A model generated the notes under the pieces. It did no database searches. It was not told the origin of the DNA and saw nothing but the letters and a program-made list of their open reading frames with translations. A program made the position numbers and the translations under genes. This document shows, piece by piece, positions 1 to 8,924 of a DNA stretch of 64,000 nucleotides (positions are counted from its first letter, which is position 1; each line of letters opens with the position of its first letter). This DNA is from Nocardioides marinus (GTDB taxonomy: Bacteria > Actinomycetota > Actinomycetes > Propionibacteriales > Nocardioidaceae), in assembly GCF_013408145.1 (NCBI RefSeq), contig NZ_JACBZI010000001.1, forward strand, positions 744,001 through 808,000. Direction: 5' to 3'.

Positions 1-382
1 CGCGGCCGAGGGCATGTACGACAACGGTGCGGACATCGTCTACCACGCCGCGGGCGGCTCCGGCGGCGGTGTCTTCGAGGCTGCCTCGGAGTCCGGCAAC
101 TGGGCCATCGGTGTCGACTCCGACCAGTACAACACCGCCGACCCGTCGGTGCAGGACTCGATCCTGACCTCGATGCTCAAGAACGTGAACGTCGCGGTCT
201 ACGAGTACCTCACCCAGGTCAACGACGGCGAGTTCCCCTCCGGTGTGACCACCTACGACCTCGCGGTCGACGGCGTGGGCTACTCCACCAGCGGCGGCTT
301 CGTCGACGACATCGTCGAGCAGCTCGACGAGCTGAAGCAGCAGATCATCGACGGCGAGATCTCGGTGCCCACCGCTCCGTGA
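1..382 (+). CDS. BMP/PnrA-family nucleoside-binding lipoprotein (C-terminal part)
   Basis: Only the last ~126 codons lie in the window; the gene begins upstream. The visible part (NGADIVYHAAGGSG, then GVFEAA and WAIGVDSDQ) is the ligand-binding C-terminal lobe of the BMP/PnrA family of extracellular nucleoside-binding lipoproteins. It is followed by an ATPase and two permeases of the matching ABC type, so it is the likely substrate-binding subunit of a nucleoside importer. The frame is open to the left edge and ends with TGA. The signal peptide and lipobox cannot be seen here. The family call is solid; the exact substrate (purine or pyrimidine nucleoside) is inferred from the salvage genes downstream. 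Confidence 0.9.
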   Translation, partial: AAEGMYDNGADIVYHAAGGSGGGVFEAASESGNWAIGVDSDQYNTADPSVQDSILTSMLKNVNVAVYEYLTQVNDGEFPSGVTTYDLAVDGVGYSTSGGFVDDIVEQLDELKQQIIDGEISVPTAP

Positions 383-404
383 TCTAGCGCGTCTGGTTCC
401 ACGT

Positions 405-440
405 CGCAGGCCACGTCCGCTCCGGCGGGCGTGGCCTGCG
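405..440 (+). terminator. Strong hairpin between binding protein and ATPase (attenuator)
   Basis: The arms CGCAGGCCACG (405-415) and CGTGGCCTGCG (430-440) are perfectly complementary over 11 bp, and the loop itself can pair CCGC with GCGG. There is no U-tract, as is usual in high-GC actinobacteria. It lies 22 bp after the binding-protein stop. By analogy with other ABC operons it may end part of the transcripts or protect the 3' end, giving more binding protein than transporter. The structure is seen; the role is inferred. Confidence 0.6.
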
Positions 441-550
441 GCTTCCCGTGCACCGGTCCTCGTCGGATAGCGTGCTCGTCGGCGCGCAGCCTCTGCGTGC
501 CACCCAGTGAGATTGATGCAGTGAGATTTTCGGGACCGGAAGGGGTTCTC

Positions 551-2062
551 GTGTCCGACGTCGCACCAGCGGTGCGCCTGCGGGGGATCGGCAAGCGGTT
601 CCCGGGCGTGATCGCGAACGACGACATCAACATCGACGTCGCTCGTGGCACCATCCACGCGATCGTGGGTGAGAACGGCGCCGGCAAGTCGACGCTGATG
701 AAGATCCTGTACGGCGTGCAGGCACCCGACTCCGGGACCATCGAGATCGGCGGGACCCAGGTGAGCCTCGGCTCGCCCGCGGACGCGATCCGGCACGGAG
801 TCGGCATGGTCTTCCAGCACTTCCAGCTCGCCGACAACTTCACCGTCCTCGAGAACGTCGTCCTCGGCGCCGAGAAGCTGCACGGCATCGGTGCCGCCGC
901 GCGCGCCGAGATCGTGCGGATCTCGGATGCCTACGGCCTCGGCGTGGAGCCCGACCAGATGGTCGAGGACCTCGGTGTCGGCGCCCGTCAGCGGGTGGAG
1001 ATCCTCAAGGTCCTCTACCGCGGCGCGCGGGTCATCATCCTCGACGAGCCGACGGCGGTCCTGGTGCCCCAGGAGGTCGAGGAGCTCTTCGCCAACCTGC
1101 GCGAGCTCAAGGCCGAGGGGCTCTCGGTCATCTTCATCTCCCACAAGCTCGACGAGGTCCTCTCCGTCGCCGACGAGATCACCGTCATCCGCCGCGGTAC
1201 GACGGTGGCCACCGTCGACCCCTCCGGCACCACCTCGCGCGAGCTCGCCGAGCTGATGGTCGGCTCGGAGCTGCCCAGCCCGTCGACGGAGGCCTCCACG
1301 GTCACCGACCGGGTCACCCTGCACGTCGCCGACCTCGGGCTGCCCGGCGAGAACCGGCCGCTGCTGGACGCCATCTCCTTCGACATCCACGCCGGGGAGG
1401 TCCTCGGCATCGCCGGGGTCGAGGGCAACGGCCAGGCCGAGCTGGTCGAAGCGATCATGGGCATGCGGCCCGGTGCCACCGGCACCGTCCGGCTCGCCGG
1501 CCAGGACCTCACCGAGCTCTCCACCCGCCGGCGTCGTGAGGCCGGCATCGGCTACATCCCCGAGGACCGGCACCGCCACGGGCTGCTCCTCGACGCGCCG
1601 CTGTGGGAGAACCGCGTGCTCGGCCACCAGACCCGCAAGCCGTGGGCGCGCCGGGGCCTGATCGACCGGGGCGCCTCGCGCACCGACACCCAGCGCATCG
1701 TCGAGGACTACGACGTGCGCACCCCGGGCGTGGACACCCTCGCCCGCGCGCTGTCCGGCGGCAACCAGCAGAAGCTGATCGTGGGCCGGGAGATGAGCGG
1801 TGACCCGATCCTGCTGATCGCCGCCCACCCGACCCGCGGGGTCGACGTGGGCGCCCAGGCCGCGATCTGGGGGCACATCAAGGAGGCCCGCCGGCTCGGC
1901 CTCGCGGTGCTGCTGATCTCCGCCGACCTCGACGAGCTCATCGGTCTCTCCGACCGGATCGAGGTGATCCTGCGGGGTCGTCTCGTCGGCTCCTTCGACC
2001 CGGGTCAGGTGACCCCCGAGCAGCTCGGCTCGGCCATGACCGGTGCGGGAGGTGCCGCGTGA
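551..2062 (+). CDS. ABC transporter ATP-binding protein, nucleoside (NupO-type)
   Basis: Double-NBD ATPase of about 503 residues, of the class that energises sugar and BMP-type nucleoside importers. The first domain has Walker A GENGAGKST (~40-48) and Walker B VIILDEPT with Asp ~165. The second has a degenerate P-loop (GVEGNGQAE, ~289-297) but keeps the LSGGNQQ signature (~401-407) and IAAHPTRGVDVG. One active and one degenerate site is normal for this family. The GTG at 551 is chosen because GGAAGGGG precedes it and the family N-terminus (VRLRGIGKRFPGV) starts there; an upstream in-frame ATG would add 40 residues of non-family sequence. The stop overlaps the next gene by 4 bp. Confidence 0.93.
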   Translation: MSDVAPAVRLRGIGKRFPGVIANDDINIDVARGTIHAIVGENGAGKSTLMKILYGVQAPDSGTIEIGGTQVSLGSPADAIRHGVGMVFQHFQLADNFTVLENVVLGAEKLHGIGAAARAEIVRISDAYGLGVEPDQMVEDLGVGARQRVEILKVLYRGARVIILDEPTAVLVPQEVEELFANLRELKAEGLSVIFISHKLDEVLSVADEITVIRRGTTVATVDPSGTTSRELAELMVGSELPSPSTEASTVTDRVTLHVADLGLPGENRPLLDAISFDIHAGEVLGIAGVEGNGQAELVEAIMGMRPGATGTVRLAGQDLTELSTRRRREAGIGYIPEDRHRHGLLLDAPLWENRVLGHQTRKPWARRGLIDRGASRTDTQRIVEDYDVRTPGVDTLARALSGGNQQKLIVGREMSGDPILLIAAHPTRGVDVGAQAAIWGHIKEARRLGLAVLLISADLDELIGLSDRIEVILRGRLVGSFDPGQVTPEQLGSAMTGAGGAA

Positions 2063-3186
2063 CGAACCTCGACCCACGACTGCAGAAGCTGGGCCTGGGG
2101 CTGCTCGCCCCGGTGCTCGCGCTGGTGCTGGCGTTCCTGATCACCAGCCTGGTGCTGGTGCTGGCCGGCGACCCCGTCGGCGAGGTCTGGTCGACCCTGC
2201 TCGGCGTCCCCGCCGAGCGCAACGTCGCCAACATCCTCAACAACGCCACCGTGCTCTACCTCTCCGGCCTCGCCGTCGCGGTGGGCTTCCGGATGAACCT
2301 GTTCAACATCGGCGTCGACGGCCAGTACCGCGTCGCCGCGTTCGTGGCCGCCGTGGTCGCGGGCGAGGCCTGGCTACCGGGCGCGGCCAACACCGTCCTG
2401 GCGATCCTGGCCGCGATGCTCGCGGGCGCCGCCTGGGCCGGCATCGCCGGTGTGCTGCGGGCCAAGCGGGGCGTCAGCGAGGTGATCTCCACGATCATGC
2501 TCAACTTCATCGCCACCGGCCTGGTCGCCTACTTCCTGCGCCGGGTCGCGGTGCGCGAGGAGGGCAGCAACGACATCGGCACCAAGGAGATCCCGGAGGG
2601 CTCGCGGATCCCCGGCTTCCAGATCGGTGACGGGTCGACCACCGAGGTCTACGGCTTCATCTTCCTCGCCGCGCTGGCCGGGTTCACCTACTGGTTCCTG
2701 CTCAACCGCACCCGCTTCGGCTTCGACCTCCGGGCGACCGGCAAGTCGACGACCGCAGCGGTGGCCAGCGGCATCTCGGTGACCCGGATGACGATCGTGG
2801 CGATGCTCCTCTCCGGTGCCGTCGCCGGGCTCGTGGGCCTCCCGCTGCTCTTCGGCGACTCCTACAGCTACGGCTCGACCTTCCAGTCCGGTCTCGGCTT
2901 CGCCGGCATCGCCATCGCGCTGCTGGGTCGCAACCACCCGATCGGCATCGCGATCGGCGCCCTGCTCTTCGCCTACCTCGACGAGCAGTCCAACCCGCTG
3001 CAGATCCTCGTCGGCGTCTCGCCCGACATCGTCGCCATCACCCAGGGCGTGATCGTCCTGACCGTCGTCATCTCCTACGAGGTGGTGCGCCGCTACGGCG
3101 TGCGCCTCGAGCAGCACGCCGTGGCCCGCGCCCTCGAGGCCGGCCGCGCGACGGCGACCGACCAGGAAGAGGAGGCCCGCGCATGA
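2059..3186 (+). CDS. ABC transporter permease, nucleoside importer subunit 1
   Basis: 375-residue polytopic membrane protein of the BPD_transp_2 permease family (RbsC/NupP-like). The conserved segment LYLSGLAVAVGFRMNLFNIGVDGQ (read here in two parts around residues 73-96) is typical of permeases paired with BMP-type binding proteins. Hydrophobic segments run through the protein and the tail is charged. GTG start overlaps the ATPase stop (GTGA), implying translational coupling. With the following permease it would form the heterodimeric channel. Confidence 0.92.
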   Translation: MTNLDPRLQKLGLGLLAPVLALVLAFLITSLVLVLAGDPVGEVWSTLLGVPAERNVANILNNATVLYLSGLAVAVGFRMNLFNIGVDGQYRVAAFVAAVVAGEAWLPGAANTVLAILAAMLAGAAWAGIAGVLRAKRGVSEVISTIMLNFIATGLVAYFLRRVAVREEGSNDIGTKEIPEGSRIPGFQIGDGSTTEVYGFIFLAALAGFTYWFLLNRTRFGFDLRATGKSTTAAVASGISVTRMTIVAMLLSGAVAGLVGLPLLFGDSYSYGSTFQSGLGFAGIAIALLGRNHPIGIAIGALLFAYLDEQSNPLQILVGVSPDIVAITQGVIVLTVVISYEVVRRYGVRLEQHAVARALEAGRATATDQEEEARA

Positions 3187-4409
3187 GCGCCGTGACCACC
3201 CGTCGTCTGCCCCGGCTGTGGTGGCTGGGTGCCGCCGTGCTGGTGCTGCTGGCGATCTCGGTGCTCCGGGTCGTCACCGGCGCCGAGGACCTCGCGTCCT
3301 CGGGCACGGTGCGCGCGACCCTGATCGCCCTGGTGCCGATCATGCTCGCCGGTCTCGGGGGCCTGTGGTCCGAGCGCGCGGGCGTGGTCAACATCGGCCT
3401 CGAGGGGATGATGGTGCTCGGCACCTACGGTGCGGGGTACTTCGGCTACCACTACGGCGCCTGGGCCGGTGTCGCCGGTGCGCTGCTGATGGGCGCCATC
3501 GGCGGCCTGATCCACGCGACCGCGACGGTGGTCTTCGGCGTGGACCACATCATCTCCGGTGTCGCGATCAACATCATCGCGGTCGGGGCCGTGCAGTACC
3601 TCGCCGCGCTCACCTTCGTCGGCCTGCCCGGCGGCGGCCAGACCCAGTCCCCGAAGCTGGACAACGTCGGCTCGATCACGATCGGGCCACTCAGCGACGC
3701 GCTGGGCGAGGTGGAGGGGCAGAACATCTTCTTCGTCTCCGAGCTCGCCGCCGTGGCCCGGGCCCTGGTCACCAACCTCTCGCTGCTCGTGGTGCTGGCC
3801 TTCGTGCTGCTCGTGCTCACCTACTGGGTGCTGTGGCGCACCTCCTTCGGCCTGCGACTGCGCTCGACCGGCGAGAGCCCGTCGGCGGCGGAGTCGCTCG
3901 GTGTCGCGGTGCTGCGCTACAAGTTCATCGCGGTGCTGATCTCCGGCGCCCTCGCCGGCCTGGCGGGCGGCTTCCTGGCGATGGTGGCCTCGTCGAACTA
4001 CCGCGACGGGCAGACCGGCGGTCGTGGCTACATCGGCCTGGCCGCGATGATCTTCGGCAACTGGCGGCCCGGCGGGCTGCTGGCCGGCTCCGGCCTCTTC
4101 GGCTACACCCAGACCCTCGGCCTGCGCCAGGGCGGCACCTCGGTGCACGCGCTGCTGCTGGCCGTCGCGGTCCTGGCCATCGCCCTGGCCGGCTACCAGC
4201 TGTGGCGCAAGCAGGTCCGCCTCGCCGTCGGCATCCTGGTGGCGGCCGCGGCGCTGATCACCGTCTACGCCGCGATCGACGTCGTGCCCGGCGACTTCGT
4301 CAACATCACGCCGTACGTCGTGACGCTGCTGGTCCTCGCCTTCGCCTCGCAACGACTACGGATGCCCGCGGCCGACGGGCAGGTCTATCGCCGGGGGAGT
4401 GCGGGCTAG
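3183..4409 (+). CDS. ABC transporter permease, nucleoside importer subunit 2
   Basis: 408-residue polytopic permease, NupQ-like. It carries the family segment WSERAGVVNIGLEGMM (~60-75) and the later GRGYIGLAAMIFGNWRPGG, the counterpart of the first permease's motif. The ATG start overlaps the previous stop (ATGA). The last ~80 residues contain extra hydrophobic helices after the conserved core. Partner of the preceding permease in the same importer; the substrate is taken from the cytidine deaminase and thymidine phosphorylase genes that follow. Confidence 0.92.
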   Translation: MSAVTTRRLPRLWWLGAAVLVLLAISVLRVVTGAEDLASSGTVRATLIALVPIMLAGLGGLWSERAGVVNIGLEGMMVLGTYGAGYFGYHYGAWAGVAGALLMGAIGGLIHATATVVFGVDHIISGVAINIIAVGAVQYLAALTFVGLPGGGQTQSPKLDNVGSITIGPLSDALGEVEGQNIFFVSELAAVARALVTNLSLLVVLAFVLLVLTYWVLWRTSFGLRLRSTGESPSAAESLGVAVLRYKFIAVLISGALAGLAGGFLAMVASSNYRDGQTGGRGYIGLAAMIFGNWRPGGLLAGSGLFGYTQTLGLRQGGTSVHALLLAVAVLAIALAGYQLWRKQVRLAVGILVAAAALITVYAAIDVVPGDFVNITPYVVTLLVLAFASQRLRMPAADGQVYRRGSAG

Positions 4410-4411
4410 CC

Positions 4412-4825
4412 GTGTCGACCCCTGGGACCGGCGTCGACTGGGACGCCCTGCAGGCCGAGGCGGTGGCCGCCTCGCGGCACGCCTACGCGCCCTACTCCTC
4501 CTTCGCGGTGGGTGCCGCGGCGCTCGTCGACGACGGGCGGCTGGTGACCGGCTGCAACGTCGAGAACGCCGCCTACGGCGTCGCGCTGTGCGCGGAGTGC
4601 GGGCTGGTCAGCCGGCTGCACATCGAGGGCGGCGGGCGCCTGACGCACTTCGTGTGCGTGGGCGGCGCCGTCGGCACCGAGCCGGTCGTGGTGATGCCGT
4701 GCGGGCGCTGCCGCCAGCTGCTGTGGGAGAACGGCGGCCCGGAGATGGAGATCATGACCGTCTCGGGGCTGCGTCGGATGAGCGAGGTGCTGCCGGATGC
4801 CTTCGGCCCCGACGACCTCGCTTGA
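4412..4825 (+). CDS. cdd: Cytidine deaminase
   Basis: 137-residue zinc-dependent deaminase converting cytidine/deoxycytidine to uridine/deoxyuridine. It shows the start motif ASRHAYAPYSSFAVGAA, then the zinc site: C-A-E (in GVALCAECGLV) and P-C-G-R-C-R-Q. The length matches the short homotetrameric CDA class. The GTG at 4412 comes directly after the permease stop and fits the usual N-terminus. Its 3' end overlaps the P450 gene by 29 bp in another frame. It supplies pyrimidine nucleosides to the thymidine phosphorylase encoded two genes on. Confidence 0.95.
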   Translation: MSTPGTGVDWDALQAEAVAASRHAYAPYSSFAVGAAALVDDGRLVTGCNVENAAYGVALCAECGLVSRLHIEGGGRLTHFVCVGGAVGTEPVVVMPCGRCRQLLWENGGPEMEIMTVSGLRRMSEVLPDAFGPDDLA

Positions 4826-5987
4826 CCTGACCGACCCCGCCGTCGTCGCCGACCCCTACCCCTGGTTCGCGCAGGAGCGGTCCCGGCACGCGGTCGCCTG
4901 GCACGAGCCCTCGGGCTCCTGGTTCACCTTCACCCACGCCGCGGTCTCGGCGGTGCAGCGTGACCGCCGGCTGGGGCGGCTCTGGACCGACCGCGAGCCC
5001 GCGGAGCGCCTCGAGCCGTTCAACCTGCTGCACCGCAACCAGATGATGGAGAACGAGCCGCCGGAGCACACCCGGCTGCGGCGTCCGGTCGCCTCGGCGT
5101 TCAGCCGCGGCCACGTGGAGCGGCTGCGGCCGCGGGTGCGCGCGCTGGCCTCCGAGCTGCTGGACGAGGTCGACGCCTCGCGCCCCTTCGACGTGGTCGA
5201 GGCCTACGCCGAGCCGCTGCCGGTGCTGGTCATCGCCGAGCTGCTGGGGGTGCCGCGCAGCCACGCCCACGACCTGCGCGACTGGTCCCAGGCGATCGTG
5301 CGGATGTACGAGCCCTCGCCCGACGAGAGCGTCGTCGCCGCGGCCGTGGCCGCCGCGGAGGACTTCGCCGCCCTGGTGCGCGACCTGGTCGCCGTACGCC
5401 GCCGGCAGCCCGCAGACGACCTCATCACCGACCTCGCGGGTACCGAGCTGAGCGACGACGAGGTCGTCGCGGCCGTGGTGCTGCTGCTCAACGCCGGCCA
5501 CGAGGCCTCGGTCAACGTCTTCGGCAACGGCCTCGTGGCGATGCTGCGGCGGGGGCTGCGGCCGGGCCCCGACGTGGCGGCGTGCGTGGAGGAGATGCTG
5601 CGCTTCGACTCCGCGCTGCAGCTCTTCGAGCGCACCGCCACCGCGGAGGTCGAGCTGCCCGGGGGGATCGTGGTCCGCCCCGGCGAGAGGGTCAGCGCCC
5701 TGCTGGGCGCCGCCAACCGCGACCCGGCCGTCTTCGAGCGGCCCGACGAGTTCGACGTCGCCCGGGCGACCAACCCGCACCTGGCCTTCGGGGTCGGCGT
5801 GCACTTCTGCCTGGGTGCACCACTGGCCAGGATGGAGCTGACGGAGTCGGTGGCGCTGCTGTTCGAGCGCCTGCCCGGCCTGGCCCTGGCCGGGGAGCCG
5901 GAGAGCCGCGGCACGTTCGTGCTGCGCGGCCACCGACGAGTGGAGGTGACCGCATCGGGCGGTCACCCGGAGGAGAGGGACGCATGA
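4797..5987 (+). CDS. Cytochrome P450 embedded in the nucleoside salvage operon
   Basis: 396-residue bacterial class I-type P450. Landmarks: EEMLR for the K-helix ExxR (~265-269) and the haem-binding loop FGVGVHFCLG with Cys ~338. The I-helix reads AGHEAS (~233-238): the usual acid is present but the oxygen-activating Thr position is Ala, followed by Ser. No ferredoxin or ferredoxin reductase gene is adjacent. The gene overlaps cdd by 29 bp and deoA by 4 bp, so it is firmly inside a nucleoside operon. A role on a nucleoside or base is suggested by context only; the true substrate is unknown. Confidence 0.9.
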   Translation: MPSAPTTSLDLTDPAVVADPYPWFAQERSRHAVAWHEPSGSWFTFTHAAVSAVQRDRRLGRLWTDREPAERLEPFNLLHRNQMMENEPPEHTRLRRPVASAFSRGHVERLRPRVRALASELLDEVDASRPFDVVEAYAEPLPVLVIAELLGVPRSHAHDLRDWSQAIVRMYEPSPDESVVAAAVAAAEDFAALVRDLVAVRRRQPADDLITDLAGTELSDDEVVAAVVLLLNAGHEASVNVFGNGLVAMLRRGLRPGPDVAACVEEMLRFDSALQLFERTATAEVELPGGIVVRPGERVSALLGAANRDPAVFERPDEFDVARATNPHLAFGVGVHFCLGAPLARMELTESVALLFERLPGLALAGEPESRGTFVLRGHRRVEVTASGGHPEERDA

Positions 5988-7270
5988 GCCAGCACGACGC
6001 CGTCGAGGTGATCACCGCCAAGAGGGACGGCGGCACCCTGAGCGACAGCCAGATCGACTGGGTCGTCGACGCCTACACCCGGGGTGACGTCGCCGACGAG
6101 CAGATGTCGGCGCTGGCGATGGCGATCCTGCTCAACGGCATGGAGCGCGAGGAGATCTCGCGCTGGACCGCGGCGATGATCGCCTCGGGGGAGCGGATGG
6201 ACTTCTCCGCGCTGTCCCGCCCCACCGCCGACAAGCACTCGACCGGCGGGGTGGGGGACAAGATCACCCTGCCGCTGGCGCCCCTGGTCGCCGCCTGCGG
6301 CGTGGCCGTGCCGCAGCTCTCCGGTCGCGGGCTGGGCCACACCGGCGGCACGCTCGACAAGCTCGAGTCGATCCCCGGCTGGCGCGCCGCGCTGTCCAAC
6401 GACGAGATGATGCGTCAGCTCGAGGAGGTCGGCGCGGTCATCTGCGCGGCCGGCACCGGCCTGGCCCCGGCCGACAAGAAGCTCTACGCCCTGCGCGACG
6501 TGACCGGCACCGTCGAGGCGATCCCGCTGATCGCCTCCTCGATCATGAGCAAGAAGATCGCCGAGGGCACCGGCTCGCTGGTGCTGGACGTCAAGGTCGG
6601 CACCGGGGCGTTCATGAAGGACCTCGACCGTGCCCGCGAGCTGGCCGAGACGATGGTGGCGCTCGGCAAGGACGCCGGCGTGCGCACCACCGCGCTGCTC
6701 ACCGACATGTCCACCCCGCTGGGGTTCACCGCCGGCAACGCCATCGAGGTGGCCGAGTCCGTCGAGGTGCTGGCCGGCGGCGGACCGGCCGACGTCGTGG
6801 AGCTCACCGTCGCCCTCGCGCGCGAGATGCTCGCGGGTGCGGGGGTCGACGACGTCGACCCCGCCGACAAGCTGGCCGACGGCTCCGCGATGGACGTGTG
6901 GAAGAAGATGATCCGCGCCCAGGACGGCGACCCCGACGCGGCGCTTCCGACCGCGCGGGAGTCCCACGTGGTGACCGCGCCGGCCACGGGTGTCCTGACG
7001 CGGCTCGACGCGTTGGCCGTCGGCATGGCCGCCTGGCGCCTCGGCGCGGGCCGCGCGAAGCTCGGCGACGCCGTCCAGGACGGCGCCGGCGTCGTCTGGC
7101 ACGCGCGCCCCGGCGACGAGGTCACCGAGGGTCAGCCGCTGATGACGCTGCTCACCGACGAGCCCGAGCGCTTCGACCGCGCGCTGGCCAGCCTCGAGGG
7201 CGGGTACGACGTGGAGCCGGCCGGGTCGGCGTACGAGCCGTCGCCGCTGGTGATCGACCGGGTCAGCTGA
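5984..7270 (+). CDS. deoA: Thymidine/pyrimidine-nucleoside phosphorylase
   Basis: 428-residue phosphorylase splitting thymidine (and probably uridine) with phosphate into base and (deoxy)ribose-1-phosphate. It carries the family signature SGRGLGHTGGTLDKLES (~105-121), the phosphate-binding KHSTGGVGDK and the Lys-rich SSIMSKKIAEG. The ATG at 5984 is preceded by GGAGAGGGA and overlaps the P450 stop. Deoxyribose-1-phosphate would need conversion to the 5-phosphate for the deoC product encoded at 15629-16603; no deoB is seen in the window. Whether it prefers thymidine or all pyrimidine nucleosides cannot be read from sequence alone. Confidence 0.94.
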   Translation: MSQHDAVEVITAKRDGGTLSDSQIDWVVDAYTRGDVADEQMSALAMAILLNGMEREEISRWTAAMIASGERMDFSALSRPTADKHSTGGVGDKITLPLAPLVAACGVAVPQLSGRGLGHTGGTLDKLESIPGWRAALSNDEMMRQLEEVGAVICAAGTGLAPADKKLYALRDVTGTVEAIPLIASSIMSKKIAEGTGSLVLDVKVGTGAFMKDLDRARELAETMVALGKDAGVRTTALLTDMSTPLGFTAGNAIEVAESVEVLAGGGPADVVELTVALAREMLAGAGVDDVDPADKLADGSAMDVWKKMIRAQDGDPDAALPTARESHVVTAPATGVLTRLDALAVGMAAWRLGAGRAKLGDAVQDGAGVVWHARPGDEVTEGQPLMTLLTDEPERFDRALASLEGGYDVEPAGSAYEPSPLVIDRVS

Positions 7271-7273
7271 CCC

Positions 7274-7726
7274 TCACGCCAGCAGCAGGACGACCGTCTC
7301 GGCCACGCAGGCGGGCTTGCTCTCGCCCTCGATCTCGATCGTGTAGCGCAGGGTGATCTGCTTGCCGGCCGGGATGTCGGTCACCTCGCCCATGGCCACG
7401 TGGGCGCGCACCCGCTTGCCGACCCGGACGGGGTTCGGGAAGCGGACCTTGTTGACGCCGTAGTTGAGCTTGGCACCCGGGGTGTCGAGCGCGAAGACCT
7501 CGCTGCCCAGCCACGGCACCATCGAGAGCGTGAGGTAGCCGTGGGCGATGGTGCCGCCGAAGGGGCCCTCCGCGCTCCGCTCGGCGTCGACGTGGATCCA
7601 CTGGTGGTCGCCGGTGGCGTCGGCGAAGGTGTCGACGCGCTCCTGGGTGATCTCCACCCAGTCGCTCGTGCCCAGCTCCTCGCCGGCGGCGGCGGAGACC
7701 TCGTCCATGGTGGTGAAGACGCGCAT
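7274..7726 (-). CDS. MaoC-family (R)-specific enoyl-CoA hydratase
   Basis: 150-residue single hot-dog domain. The hydratase 2 motif is clear: DATGDHQWIHVD, then GTIAHGYLTLS, supplying the catalytic Asp and His. Such proteins hydrate trans-2-enoyl-CoA in fatty acid or steroid metabolism; the physiological chain length is unknown. It converges on deoA with only 3 bp between the stop codons and is divergent from adenosine deaminase. The ATG at 7726 has TAGGTT 6 nt upstream, so it is probably read from a leaderless mRNA. Confidence 0.9.
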   Translation of the reverse strand: MRVFTTMDEVSAAAGEELGTSDWVEITQERVDTFADATGDHQWIHVDAERSAEGPFGGTIAHGYLTLSMVPWLGSEVFALDTPGAKLNYGVNKVRFPNPVRVGKRVRAHVAMGEVTDIPAGKQITLRYTIEIEGESKPACVAETVVLLLA

Positions 7727-7732
7727 GGGGTG

Positions 7733-7738
7733 AACCTA
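7733..7738 (-). promoter_or_regulatory. Leaderless -10 box for the MaoC gene
   Basis: TAGGTT on the minus strand, 6 nt before the ATG at 7726. Spacing puts the transcription start at or next to the start codon. Motif seen; use inferred. Confidence 0.5.
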
Positions 7739-7799
7739 GCGGGCCGTGGGTCGCGGTGTCAGGGGAGGTCCGTGACGCGGTGTCTGGGATGATCGCGCC

Positions 7800-8924
7800 A
7801 TGAGCGCCACCCCCTCTCCAGACCTCTCCCGCGACGACGTGCTGCGGGCGCCGAAGGTGCTCCTGCACGACCACCTCGACGGCGGGCTGCGGCCCTCGAC
7901 GGTCCTGGAGCTGGCCCGCGAGGTCGGCCACGAGCTGCCCACCGACCCCGACGGCGACGCCGCGGCGCTGGGCCGCTGGTTCGCCGATGCCGCCGACTCC
8001 GGGTCCCTCGAGCGCTACCTGGAGACCTTCACCCACACCGTCGCGGTCATGCAGACCGCCGACGCCCTGACCCGGGTGGCGCGCGAGTGCGTCGAGGACC
8101 TCGTCGCCGACGGCGTGGTCTACGCCGAGGTCCGCTACGCCCCCGAGCAGCACCTCGAGGACGGGCTCTCGCTCGACGAGGTCGTGGCAGCGGTGCAGCG
8201 CGGCTTCGACGAGGGCGTCGCCGCGGCCGAGGGCCGCATCGTGGTGCGCCAGCTCCTGACCGCCATGCGGCACGCCGCGCGCTCGATGGAGATCGCCGAG
8301 CTGGCCGTGCAGTGGCGCGACCGCGGCGTCGCCGGCTTCGACATCGCCGGCGCCGAGGCCGGCTACCCCCCGACCCGCCACCTCGACGCCTTCGAGTACC
8401 TCCAGCGCGAGAACTTCCACTTCACCATCCACGCCGGCGAGGCCTTCGGCACCCCGTCGATCTGGGAGGCCCTGCAGTGGTGCGGCGCGGACCGGCTCGG
8501 CCACGGCGTGCGGATCGTGGACGACATCACGGTCGCCGAGGACGGGTCGGTCGAGCTGGGCCGGCTCGCGGCGTACGTCCGCGACAAGCGGATCCCCCTG
8601 GAGCTGTGCCCGGCCAGCAACGTCCAGACCGGCGCGGCCACCTCGGTGGCCGAGCACCCCATCGGCCTGCTCACCGACCTGCGCTTCCGGATCACGGTCA
8701 ACACCGACAACCGGCTGATGAGCGGGACGTCGATGACCGAGGAGATGTGGTCGCTGGTCGAGGCGTTCGGGTACGGCGCCGCGGAGCTGCGGTGGTTCAC
8801 CATCAACGCGATGAAGTCGGCCTTCCTGCCCTTCGACGAGCGGCTGGCGCTCATCGACGAGGTCATCAAGCCCGGGTACGCCGGGCTCGTCGGCCCGGCC
8901 CCGGCCGACGGTGCCGCCCGGTGA
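7800..8924 (+). CDS. add: Adenosine deaminase
   Basis: 374-residue amidohydrolase-fold enzyme converting adenosine or deoxyadenosine to inosine or deoxyinosine. Zinc ligands H23 and H25 lie in [27 protein letters not shown] and [10 protein letters not shown] supply the other family motifs. The length is normal for the actinobacterial form. The ATG is 73 bp from the divergent MaoC start. It belongs functionally with the nucleoside importer and with the purine nucleoside phosphorylase at 33477-34280. The next gene overlaps its stop by 4 bp. Confidence 0.95.
   Translation: MSATPSPDLSRDDVLRAPKVLLHDHLDGGLRPSTVLELAREVGHELPTDPDGDAAALGRWFADAADSGSLERYLETFTHTVAVMQTADALTRVARECVEDLVADGVVYAEVRYAPEQHLEDGLSLDEVVAAVQRGFDEGVAAAEGRIVVRQLLTAMRHAARSMEIAELAVQWRDRGVAGFDIAGAEAGYPPTRHLDAFEYLQRENFHFTIHAGEAFGTPSIWEALQWCGADRLGHGVRIVDDITVAEDGSVELGRLAAYVRDKRIPLELCPASNVQTGAATSVAEHPIGLLTDLRFRITVNTDNRLMSGTSMTEEMWSLVEAFGYGAAELRWFTINAMKSAFLPFDERLALIDEVIKPGYAGLVGPAPADGAAR

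Noticed and set aside
383..550. Small gene or riboswitch between the binding protein and ATPase genes
   Set aside because: Only a simple hairpin is present; no conserved riboswitch core or convincing reading frame.
3093..4352. Long minus-strand open frame opposite the second permease
   Set aside because: Composition is Gln/His/Asp/Arg-rich with no motif; it is a shadow of the permease gene.
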